From: Syngnathus acus
Taxonomy: Eukaryota > Chordata > Actinopteri > Syngnathiformes > Syngnathidae
DNA length: 64,000 nt
Reading direction: 5' to 3'
Assembly (NCBI RefSeq): GCF_901709675.1
Contig: NC_051097.1
Span: 11,014,039-11,078,038, forward strand
Part shown: in pieces, positions 50,301 through 61,659 of the stretch
Numbering within the stretch: position 1 is the first letter of the stretch
Layout: each line of letters starts with the position of its first letter
Notes under the pieces: model-generated
Told to the model about the DNA's origin: nothing
The model's database searches: none
Seen by the model: the letters and a program-made list of their open reading frames with translations, nothing else
Made by a program: the position numbers and the translations under genes

Positions 50301-53300
50301 GCGCTGAGCGAGGCGTTGGATGACAGCGACGACGAGCTCTCGGCGCGGGCCAGTGGCGCGGCGGGGGGCGGGCTGGCGCCGGGCGCCTTGGGCGGACTAA
50401 AAGGTCTCGCCTGGGGGAAAAAAAACAAAAAACACAAGTCATCACTCCAACTGTTTTCAACTGTTTATTTCTACTCACAATTTCATTGATGCCGCCGAGT
50501 TTTCCCGTGGGGAGTTTGGGTCTGGAGGAGGGTCGGGGCGGCGGCACCAGCGCGCCCGACGTCAGAGGGGTTGTCGGACGGTTGGGAGCTAAAAACACAA
50601 GATGACAATTAGTAGCAGCAAAAAAAAAAAACGCAACGTGCAGATTTGCTGCGAGGATGATTCATTAGTTGCATCTCAAGCCAAAATCAAGTGAAAGTCA
50701 GGCTGACTAAATTCAACACACAAACAAGAAAAAACAGGCAGCAGGTCAAAGTTAAAAAAATACATTCAAACACAAGAAAAAAACAGGCAGCAGTCTAAAT
50801 TGAAAAAATACCAAATAAAACAAGCAGCAATTGAAATAAATAAATGGGGTAAAAACTAACACATAAATTCACAATTCCAATGAAATAACACACAAAGTAT
50901 TAAAAACAGATAAACACAACAAATGAATGAAAATAAAAAACAAGCCACAAGTCAATTAAAACAAAGTACACAATGACACACTAAAATAAAAAATCAGGTC
51001 GCCAAAAAATACATTTCAATAAATCCAAATCAATACATAAAACTCTAAGAAAACAAAAAAAGCTGATTAAAATTGATAATAGGCAAGAAAAAAAATCAAC
51101 AGGCTAGTATTCAAAAATATGTTTAAAAAAGTACATTAAAAATACAACACAAATCATAATAAGGCCTAAAGAAATACAACGAAACCACACAAGCCATCAA
51201 AGTAGCTGAAAGTGCAAGCGTGCGGTCCGAACGGTGTTGCAAAAACATTACCCGGCAGTATTTGCGCGGCCCCTTCGCTCGAGCCCAAGAACGTGTCGGA
51301 AAACCCTCTGACGGCTTTTCCGTAGGCGTCGGCCGAGTCGTCCGACAGAAAGCGGCTAGCCCTCCCGGGCGCCCGCCACCCGGGAGCCTTCTTGTCCCCG
51401 AAGGCGATCCACTGGCTTTGGGCCCACGACACGGAGGACAGGGCGTCGGCGGCGCCGTCGCCTGATGCGCCGCCGGCGTCCGCTTCAGGCGGCAACCTGA
51501 TGGGGGCGCTGTGCGCCCGGGCGGGTGGCGGGCGGGTCGTTTGGAAAGGCGCCTCCGGCGAGTCCCACGGCGACGACGTGGATGACGAGAACGACGAGAC
51601 GTCTTTGGACCGTTCGGCCAAAGGGGGCGAGCACTCGGGCGCCGTTTCTGCCAAAGCTTTTGGAGAAACAGCGGTCCAAAGCAAAAAATACGGCCCATAT
51701 AGAAAATGTCAACACACCCCTGTTTCAAACGCTTCATTTTTTTTTTTTATCTTATTCCACTGGACAGTTTATTGCCACATGACGGAAATAAAAAAAATAA
51801 AATAAAATTAGTAGACGATGTTAAGAATAATCACACAACAGCAAACCTAACTAAGGGTGGCGCGGGAGAATTGTACCTGCCGTGGCTTGTGACTCTCGCG
51901 TCAGAAAAGATGGAGAAGAGAGGACAATACAGGCAAGGTCTGCCGAGAGCAAGTACACATAAAAAAACATTCCCAAAATAATAATTGACTCATTCAAAAC
52001 CACAGTGAAAAGTGAAGGAAGAATAAACAAACAAGAACTCTGTCGTGATCTTAGCCGAGATAATCACCAGTTGCTCTTTTTGACTTTGAAGCTTTGACAG
52101 TAACGAGACGGTGTTTGACAACATACGTGCCGGGGGGGCTTTCACGGCCGACCCGCTCGACCCCGACGAGGTGCCAATTAACGGCGGATTACAGCTGAGC
52201 CTGGGCGGCGGCTCAAAGCCGACGTCACGCCTCCGCAAAAGCGCCGCACGGAAGTAAGCTGAGCTATCCCACGTCAAGTGACTCAAAATAAGAGAAAGTG
52301 TGTGTGTGTGTGTGTTGTCCCAACTACGAGCCGGACATCCAAAAAGTGTAAATGTTTGTTTACCTGCGGACGTGGCCACGGGTTGGGAGGAAGCTGCGGT
52401 CAGAAAAGGGCCGAGCGGATCCAAGGACAGGAGGTCATTGTTGCTCAGTCTGCCACGCACACCAGATAGGAAGAAGTCATTAGAACAATTTGGAAAGCAA
52501 GATCGATTGACTAAATGTGAAAATAATTGAGTCAAGACATTTCAACTTTTTCTTTTTTTTATCCTAATTTATCTTTTTTTAGCATCTAAACACATCCTGA
52601 CTCAGCCAATCAAAGTGGCCCTTGAGTGCCAAAGTTTAACCCGGCTGCCAAGACATATAAAGAAAGCAAAAAAGTAGGTGGCGCCACTCACTCGTATGAA
52701 GCCGGCACTCGCGCTTTGGCTAGCTCGTCACCTGCGGGGAGGAAAAGAACAATTTTCAGCCACGGGTTGCTCGCCAGTTGCCAGACAGACACACGGTTGT
52801 CACACAAGGAGTGTTAAAAATCGATAAAAGGACGCTCGCCAAATCCTGATTAATTGTATCCGGGTCACCCGGCAACCGCTCCGGATCAACTGGATCCAGA
52901 TGAGCTCAGTCACATCTGAATCGCGTCAAATCATTTAAAAAATTGGATGTGCACAGAAATTACTTTGACATGGCAAATGTACACAGACAGAATAGGTGCC
53001 GTTTATTTTGGATGACATCATCGATGCGTTTCCTCAGACCAATAGCTGCTCAAAAGCTCGACTAATCAAAACACAACCTTTCCGGGGGAAAAAGAAAAAA
53101 AAACCTTTCCGAATTGATAGCGGCTGTTTTTCCAGCGGGACCCGTCGGAGCAAAGACAGATAACCCATCTGGGAGCCAAAAACGTCGGGGGGATTATTTG
53201 TGACATGTTAAAATACAAGCGGCCAATTAAGCGATTAATCTCCCGTTCGCGCCGGCGGGAGACAAACACACGCCGACGCTGGCGTGCCCGGGAAAAGAAC

Positions 53301-54533
53301 AGCTATTTGCTTTTTTTCCCCGGGACGTGTTGCTCTTGGCTCGGCTTTCTGGATGAAGACTTTGAGAAACAAGCGCCTGGTTTAAAAGCACTTTTTGGGG
53401 GAGGAGAAAATACTCACTGGATTGGTTCCTCCGCATTTGACCCTGAAAAAAAACAGATTGAAACAGTCAATTTATTTGGGGTGTTAGTTGTTTTTTTTTT
53501 TTAATACTTTATATTTATATTTTATTATTTACCAAGTGTACACAATGAACTTTATCCTGAACTTTAACTTTTTTTTTTTTCACCTGCTCAGTGCCAGCCG
53601 GGAAAAATAAAGCTTTCAAAAGCTGAAAAAAAAAAAGGAATTAATTACACCCAATGGTCGGTCGGGGAGCGAATGGGCCGGTAAATCAAGCTTAATGTTG
53701 TTGGAAGCCATCGCTCGGGGACGACCAGACTAAAGCGTAAATCTGCAGTGTCAGGCCGCGTAACACAAGATGCTCGGCTCTCCTCTGCGCGAGTGTGTGT
53801 GAGAAACAACAAAATGGCTCAGATGAACACAAACCAGGCCAGGTTCCGTCCCACCCGGCACCAAGCAGCAAATGGGTTCAATTACGGCTCTCGTCAGTGA
53901 CCGCACACACATACGCACGTGCGTATAAATAGAAAAAGAGGTGGAGGGAGAGCCAAACAGGAGGTGGGGAAGAAAAAAAAGAGACATTTCAATAATTGAC
54001 ACCAGACGACGTAATTGTGTCAGCAGCCGAGAGGATGATGGATGGCGACTTTAATGGGGAAACCTCCTGTCAAAATAAACAGGAAGTGACACGGGGCGCC
54101 CGTCCGGGCAGTGCTGCACAGGTGACAAATTCGGGGCTCGCGGGCTAGACTGACCAAAAGAAAAATCATGACCAAACCCGGGTCAAATGATGAGGTGATG
54201 ACTATAGCTGCCCACACAAAAATAGCCTGAAAGCGATGCTTGAGTAAATAAAATAACTCTGAAAATACCTGACGTAAACTTGAAGCCAAACCAGATTCCC
54301 AACTGAGAGTTTGCCGGTAATAACTCGGACAGGGGCCAAAAACTTCAGAAATGGATGCTTTAAAAAGAAACATATCTGGAGTGTGTAAAGTGTGTGAGGA
54401 GAAAGAACGTAAACAGAGGAGCGAAAGAGAGGTGGAGGGCAAAGATGGAGAGTGTGCCCTTTCCTTGCCACGCCAAGCCTGGCACGCACACACAACTTGA
54501 ATATTTAATGAATTATTTTCAGAGCGAGTGAGG

Positions 54534-54590
<57 letters not shown>

Positions 54591-57500
54591 AGACCATCTG
54601 CTGCCACATATTCCTTTAAATGCATGTGTGTTAGAAAAAGTTTTAGAGAGTTAAAACCAAAAAAAGAAGTATAAAAATACAACTATCAATAATTAACAAC
54701 TGCTGGATAAATGCAGAAGCAAGTCTGAACTAAGCTAAAGAAGGCAAAATTTGGGAAATCTTTTTATTCTAAAACAAAAACACCAAACATGTCTTAAATA
54801 TATTTTGTTTTGTATATTATACGATTATTCAACTGTCATTTATGTACTTTTGCATTAAAACAAATTTCTATAGAGAGACAAAGTTGATTTTATGTTTAAA
54901 ATGTTTTTCATGTGAAATAAAATAAAAAGTCATTAAATACAAAAAAAAAAATATTAGAAGGGGTCGAACTGTCAACAAAAATGGTGTGAGGGTTTGTCTG
55001 ACCTGCATTAACAAGAATTACCATGTTACATCCAGCAGAATTAATTTTTTGTTGGCTAAACACACAGCAGGTCGCATTGACCCATGCAGATTGTCCAAAC
55101 TAATTCCAGAAATATTAGTTGAAAATCCCCAAGTCAAGGTAATATATCCGGAGAAATGTTCGTAAACAGAATTTAACTTTGTGTGCTGCTAAGTCGCCTG
55201 CCTGGCGGGGTGGGGGATTCTGGGAGGGGGTTGTGGCGGTGGGGGGGGGGGCAGCAAAGCAATCACGTAAAGCCGCATGTGACTCACGAGCTAATGCTCA
55301 AGCGCTTGTTAAGTATAAAAATAAATGCCTTGAAAGGCCAGGAATGCCACCGGCGTTCTGTGCTCAAGCATGACTACAACATTCCCCTGACGCCCTCTAG
55401 CGGTGCAAAGCGGGAGCACTGGGCACTGACAAAACATGTGGCAGGATTTTTCTGAACGCCTGTGGCTGTAAACGTGCTATGTAGGATTTATGAAAGAAAC
55501 AATACTTATTCACAAGAAAGCAAAAGGAAAATCCCGTTTGCAGACGTACGTACCGAGGTAGATGGCGACAGGACAATGTTGCCGATGGAGGCCTTGAGCT
55601 CGTCGATGGTGGCCCGGTTCTGGTCCGTGCCGTTGTTGGCTTGCACGGGCTTGATCTCCACGTGGAACTTGCGTGGCTCCTCCTCATCCTCTGAGTCGCT
55701 GGACGAGTAGAAGGAATTCTCTTTGGCATGTTGGCCCCGTCACGTTAAGGAAGTGACAGGAGCAAAAAGGAGAAACAAAAAATGTACTGACTAAGGCAGG
55801 GATTTTTTTTTTTTGTCTTATAAATCAAATGACAATTAGAAAAAGGGCAATAATATCGTCTCGAAGGATATCATTCCCGATGGATTCCGGCCGGATGCAG
55901 AAGCCCTCGTCATCGACTCGAGGAACATTCTGCAAAAGGAAAAAAAGAACAACAAATAAATCATATCAGCGAGGAGGCAATCACGAGGTTATAAAAAATG
56001 TCAACCTGAGCCATCAATTGAAAGTCACTGTGTCAAACCAACATCATACGGTGGCTACAAAATGTTTGTACTCAATTATGAGGCGTCTATTTGCGTTAGA
56101 ACAAAAAAAATATTCCAGCAGAGGCGGTTATTTGAAGAAATACGGTAACTGTGCAAGAACTGGCGAGTAAGACTTCATCATTTATTACAGACGACTGTGA
56201 CGTGTGAAATACCATGCTGCAATGTGTGCTTGTGTTGTGTGTGCGTTGGCTTGCTTACAGCGTTCTGAATGTCTATGGCCCCGTAGTATCCGGGGGGAGC
56301 GCCGTTGGCGGCGTTCTACGAGCATAAACAAAGACAAGCGCAATGAATGAATGAATGAGCAAATCTGCAAAACAAACAAGAGGGAAGCAGGGAGAGCCGG
56401 CCGGCCGGCTGGCCTGCCGGGGACAGAGAGCGAGTCACATGTCGGAGTAGTACGAGGCGACGCTAAATGAGCGCCGCTCCGCTCGACACGGCCGTGAAGA
56501 GGAACCCGTTCACTCACACTTTCTGCCTCCGTCGATTCCCTGCCAGACAAAACGGCGTCCATCAACATGTCTGAAAATGTGATAAGGCAGCGCCGCTTTT
56601 CACGGCAAACTTACGTGGAGTCTGCGTCTTTGTCTTTCCGGCGCCCCGGGATGCCAAACGGCTTTCTCCTCCTGGGTTTGGCACCTTTGACAAAACACAA
56701 TGTCGTAGATTTAAACAAACGTGGCATCGTATGTTTATGAATGGCCAAACTATATGTCCTACCTTCGGTAGCGATGGCAGCGTTGCACTCCTCAAACTCA
56801 ATGGGCCCTAATGAGGCGCAAAAACATTTTTAGGTTCATTTGGCACACAAAGGGTCAACGGGCCGCCGCTGCGAACCCTGCGAATGGACATCACGCAAGA
56901 GTCGCACACACAAAAACGCACACGAGGGGGAGGCGGAAGGGAAGTTGGCGTGCGGCGCGGAGTGGATGCAAACAGAGCCGAGCCCAGCCCACGGGGCAGA
57001 CGGGGTCAATGACCGAGTCAAACGGACGTCTGGTGGCCGTCGCGGCCGGGAACCCCCCAACAAAAATCAGCTTTTGATTGACAAAATTCATCTATTGTTG
57101 CTATAGCATCATATAAAGTAGAGTGCGCAGACATGACAGAGGACACGCAAGGTCTCGTAACCTCATTAGATTAAGACAAACAAATCCGCGATTACATGCC
57201 AGCAAGTGTCGGAAGCCACGCGAAGAAAAGTGCTCAGTCGGCTTACGGGACGGGACACCCTTCTCGACTTAGCGCATCAAAAATCAATATAAACGCAGTT
57301 ACATAAGGCTCGTGCTGCACAAGAAAAGTTGCACACAAGTGAACTCCAGCGTCAAGGTGGAGCACTCACTGTCGCGAGGAGCCAACACGGCCTTGAAGAC
57401 GGACGGGAAGTGCGTTTTGGAATCAGAGCAGCTAGCGGAAGAGGCAGCACCCCGCGGCGACGCACCGCGCTACGCTAACGCGTCGTGACCTGAAAAGAAC

Positions 57501-60500
57501 AAAAGCCGCTCGCAACGTATACATTAGCCGCGCCGTCAGCGAGCGCCGTCCTCTGGGGAGGGGAGGGGGGGTGCTCCATTGATGCATTGTTTGGCGTGCG
57601 GCGGCGCCCCGATGTGAAGCGCAGGCAAGCGGCGAGTCACGAGAGGCGCCCATCACGCCAAGTCAAGTGGATAAAGTACACCGATGACTGATCTACTCTA
57701 CTGTGCAATATCGGACTAACACACGCACACTCATTGGCTGCACGCACTACTGTTTGTGTGTGTGTGTGGTTCATGGCAATCGAAACACAATTGACATTCA
57801 AGAATAGCAGATCACACGGGAGGATGGACAGATGCTGGAATCAAACTCGTTGGGACATTGAACTGACAGCTTGTGTGTGTATCCGTGTGTGTGTGTGTTT
57901 CCAGGAGATATTATTGACTCGCCTCTACTGACGTTTGTTTATCTGAGGAAGATGTTTCCTTTTTTCTCTGGACTTAGTCAGGAGGGCACTCGTGCATGAG
58001 CAGCGGATGCTCCCCCCCCCATCTTCAAATCGCATATGCTTGGCATGACACTGGCGGGGCGGGTCGCTTTTGCTTGAATTGAGGTGGGCGGGGGGGGGGG
58101 CAGAGTTTGCGTGTCTGGCCGGCCGCCAGTTGACAGCTCAGCTGGATATCGTTGAACACTCCAAACGCTCCCCCCCTTCACCTCCTCGCAGCGTGTCACT
58201 TTGGGATCGTTTCCGCAATAAAAAGGTGATTCAAGCTCGCTGGCTGAAGCGGAGGTGGGAAAAGGTCGGCCCGCGGGCGACACGCGGCCCGCTTTGTTTA
58301 CACACACACACACACACACTGCAGAGGTGAGCCGCCTGCGTGCCTGACGTAATGCCACGCATGAGTGGAGATGGGGGGTGGAGGAGTGGCGCTGGTGAAG
58401 GGGCGGAGACGTCACAGCCCTCGGGGGCTTTAAATATTCACACGCATCACATTTCGGGGGGAGATTAGCATATTGGTGACACAGTTTGTCTTCAGTAGCA
58501 TGATGAAAGTGCATCACAACAAGGTGAAGAGCGGGGAGGGTATATTGTGGGCAAAGTTTACACAAGAGTCATTGTTGAGCTTTGACCTGGCCGAAAAGTT
58601 CGGCCGTGCCCGCTTAAGTCAAAGCCCCCCACGTGACGCACGCTTACTGGAATGCCGAGCCAGCCCGCCCGCCCGCCTACCTTGACGGCGGATTAGCACG
58701 ATGGAGCGTGATGGCCGCTCGGCTCCGTAGCGCCGCCGCCCACAACTGACCTGATGATTATTGGACTGAATTCGTAAAACGCAACGCTGGCCGAAAGCGC
58801 AACACAGAAATCCCACAAAAAAAATAAAAAATCTAAACTAAACCTTGCCCAAAAAAAACACACAAATGTCTTACCTGGTCTCTCCTTGCCAGTTCCTTTG
58901 CTTTCAGCCAGTTTCTGTATTAAGCTCTCCACTGAGGTGTTCTCCACGTTTCTCACAAATTCATTATGAACCTGCAACATGGCAAAAAAACATCTATTTA
59001 TTAAAAGAAAAACAAAAACATGTTAGTCCTTTGCAATCATAAAAAAAAAGAAATCACAAATGCACAACTGTTGCCAGCGTCGCCCCCTTGTGAGCACAGG
59101 AGGCAGTGCGGCGCCGTTTGTTTACAGAGCGGATGCCACGGACAGGCTCGGAGGAACCGGAAAAGCGCCGAGTGCCCGTGTCACCATCACGCCATTTAGA
59201 TGTGCGTGACTCTCACACAAACACACACGTATGGAACACACACGCACACACACACCCTGGCCCTGAGGGTCCTGTGGAGAGGTGGAGTGCATTAGCTTTG
59301 TGAGGAGAGCATGTTAGACGGAGGGTGAGGTGTAGGGTGAGAGAGGGGGGGGCATGCTCACGCAAGCTGTCAGGTGCTGCTGCCATGAAGAGGGAGCGCG
59401 CACACACACACAACTCTCCGTGGAGGCTTCCTTCAAGGCATCCTCGCTCTCACAAACACACACTCGAGCTCACTTACAAAAACAAACACAGCACGCGCAC
59501 TGACAGATACACCTGCCACACACAAACACACGCACACACTTGGTTCCCATCTAGCCCTTGAAAATAGATTTTTGCCCCCCCCCCCCCAACTGTCCTCTTT
59601 CTCTTCTCACGCTTTTACTCTCCGAGTTGGAAAGAGATTCCGGCTTGGTAGTGGAGCGCCTCTCGGTGAACCACGCAAGAAGCGCAACGCAGCGGGCACT
59701 TCCCCGCTGCGTCTGCTTTCCAAGTTAGCAAACAAGCGGAGACGCCGCCGGGAAGTGTTTTCGATTGCTTCTGATCACTTATTAATTGCGGGGCGCGGAA
59801 GGCTGAAAGGCGCGTTTCCTGCATGCCAGTTAAACAATTAGCGAGATCAAAGCTGACGGTAATTGCCACGACGCCCGGTGAACCGCCTGGCTAACCTTCG
59901 CCGCTGGAATGTTCCGGAGCGTGCGCGAGTGTGCACTCACCTCCCCGATCTGGACGTGCGTTTCGTCCACAGACTGCGAGTATGACTGGATGATGTCCTT
60001 CATGTGGAGGACGTGGCTTTCTTCAATGTCCTGGAATTTCTGTAATCAAACGACACAAAACATTCAAACCAAAAGTGGCCAACCTAAAAAAAAAAAAGAA
60101 AAAAGGTTTTTCTTACTTTGGCAACAATTTGCTCTATGCGCCCCCACCAGTCTAAACAGTGTTCTGACTAACGTTGGACTAAGAATGCATAAATGTTGTG
60201 GCCTTATAGCGCCCTCTGCTGGCGACTGAAGTTGACATCACACTGCCCTCAGGATCTCATTGCAAACGTTACGAGAACAACCCCAGAAATCAGGCGCGAG
60301 GAAAGAGGCGGTTCAACATATTATTGGGTTGCTTTTTTATAATATTTAACTTCACATGAAGTCATCATACCTGAGCTGTTTCCTTCATTTTGAGTTCAAA
60401 GTCAGACTTGGCGTAGGCGTATTTCTCCACATACGACTTGTAGGTCTCTGTGGCTTTTTTGGCTTTTATCCCCGCCTGAAAAAAAATACAATAAACAGGT

Positions 60501-61659
60501 CAGGTTTTACAAAACCAACAGAAGAATATCCAGTTTCAGCTGGGTCCATTATGTTTGGTATCAGGTGTGTTTGGTGCCAGGGGATGAACCCGAGCTTTCC
60601 CGGTCCTACCTTGTCCACGTCCCTCTGGGTGGCGCCTTCTTTGCGGAGGCGCTCCTGCTCCACTGTTTTGGTGTTGTAGTTCTCCTTGGACTTCTGCAGG
60701 GCCTGCCCGGTGCTCTGGATGTTCTGGACGGCCTCCAAGGTGGACGCAACCTCTTCTTTTGTCTAAACATCGGCACAACAAAAACACGGTTATGTTTTAA
60801 ATCAAAGATACTTGTATCGAATACTCAAAACCGAGGGACTGGGATATGCTCACCTTCTTGTGTGCTTTGGCCTGCTCGTCCACGTACTTGTGTACATCTT
60901 TGATGAGCTCCTGCAGCTTGCGCACCAGCTCCATGTGGCACATGGCCAGCTTCTCCGTGGAGCCCTTGAACAGCTCCCACACCGGAGCAAATGTCCTGCG
61001 GCGGAGAGGCACGTTGACGTACGTTCACCTCTTGTGATAAAAAGTGCGGTCGACTCACCCCAGCTGCGAAAAGTTCCCTGCCGTTTTGGCGAGCTTGGTC
61101 ATGGACCTGGCGTACGCCTCTTCGATGACACTCCTGGAAGAAGAGAAAAATGTTTTAAAAAAAAAAAGCCTTTCCAATCTGACTTGATTGGGAGCTGACC
61201 GTTTTGCGTTTCTGCCACCAGAGGGCGACATAATGATGCTGTTATGTTACATATTATTGTTTAGGTGAAAATCACATACTATAAAACATCTCAATTACTA
61301 CAGTACTACTTTATTCATCAAAGATGCACTTTTATCAACATCATTAGTCTTAATATTTTTATGATTGAACTATTATTTAGTTTTACATATTTGATCACGT
61401 TTCAATTTTCTTTGGCTTTGTGTGGCTTTTGTGTGACATCAAAATTTGGATTATGCCTTTGCTGTGTCAATTTTGTGGGCTATAATAAATAAAAAAAAGC
61501 CAATAGCTGAGGTAGAAGACAATACCTCATCTTACATAGTACAAATTAGATTTTTTTTTTTGTTTACCTCTCCCTGATGAAGTCGGTCAGCTCCTTGGAG
61601 GAAATCTGTCCATGTTTCATGTTGTGATAGAGCACGTCAAAGCCATTGTTCTTGTCACC
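47376..61659 (-). CDS. fcho2: F-BAR and mu-homology domain protein FCHO2 (27 coding exons seen; first coding exon outside the window)
   Basis: Membrane-bending adaptor that nucleates clathrin-coated pits with EPS15/ITSN and activates AP-2. Exons, minus strand: 61659-61568, 61133-61059, 60995-60854, 60762-60610, 60475-60371, 60039-59941, 58971-58875, 56807-56763, 56684-56615, 56539-56518, 56315-56259, 55929-55872, 55729-55554, 53442-53418, 52731-52692, 52449-52364, 51647(or 51656)-51252, 50588-50479, 50410-50281, 49892-49833 (cassette?), 49483-49372, 49252-49097, 48491-48359, 48282-48083, 47964-47900, 47693-47529, 47398-47376. They join in frame to 963 aa (human full length 810). F-BAR domain: about the first 260 residues ([20 protein letters not shown] to [18 protein letters not shown]). 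Middle: IEFEECNAA, basic [20 protein letters not shown], Ser/Pro-rich linker. C-terminal muHD: from about [14 protein letters not shown] to GRYMADF. About a dozen N-terminal residues (MxxFVENFW-like) are missing. Confidence 0.96.
49833..49892 (-). other. fcho2: Candidate 60-nt in-frame cassette exon of fcho2
   Basis: Encodes [20 protein letters not shown] between the TPTVG and GTSRGPSP exons. It starts after ATTAAAG, preceded by the pyrimidine-rich CCTCCTCCTTTCCTTG, and ends GCAG/GTATCC. Phase 1 at both ends, so inclusion or skipping keeps the frame. Human FCHO2 as I know it joins TPTVG directly to VSRGPSP, and SGIP1 has an unrelated insert at the same point, so alternative use is likely. Confidence 0.6.
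51252..51656 (-). other. fcho2: Large fcho2 linker exon (about 132-135 codons)
   Basis: Part of the fcho2 CDS. Ser/Pro/Ala-rich, with [17 protein letters not shown] and [19 protein letters not shown] segments. Human FCHO2 has only a short Ser-rich stretch (DSSSSSSLTSSSS) here, so this exon accounts for much of the extra length. Two tandem acceptors 9 nt apart (after AAAAG at 51657 or GGCAG at 51648) both keep the frame. Confidence 0.75.
52127..52258 (-). other. fcho2: Candidate 132-nt additional fcho2 exon
   Basis: Open frame bounded by CTCAG (acceptor) and CAC/GTATGT (donor), phase 1 at both ends, compatible with both neighbouring exons. It encodes a Pro/Ser-rich peptide including [20 protein letters not shown]. 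The acceptor tract is interrupted, so it is less certain than the other exons and is not counted in the 963-aa model. Confidence 0.35.
54535..54588. repeat. (GT)n microsatellite in an fcho2 intron
   Basis: About 26 TG units between the exons at 53418-53442 and 55554-55729. Confidence 0.95.
55730..55871 (-). other. fcho2: U12-type AT-AC intron of fcho2 (142 bp)
   Basis: On the gene strand the intron begins ATATCCTT (55871 downward) and ends CCAAC (55730). TTCCTTAAC, the consensus minor-class branch site, lies at 55752-55744, placing the branch adenosine about 15 nt from the 3' end, within the normal 10-20 nt window. No usable GT donor exists near the end of the upstream exon. Joining G to AT gives ...[16 protein letters not shown], matching human NQNDTKENHFYSSSD. 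Confidence 0.92.

Noticed and set aside
49693-50598. 301-codon minus-strand ORF as one fcho2 exon
   Set aside because: It runs through clear splice sites; only the 50588-50479 part, and in other frames 50410-50281 and 49892-49833, match muniscin sequence.
57378-57400. Possible micro-exon GCCGTGTTGGCTCCTCGCGACA before a GTGAGT in an fcho2 intron
   Set aside because: Its phases do not fit between the exons at 58875-58971 and 56763-56807, which join directly to give the conserved ERPGPIEFEE.
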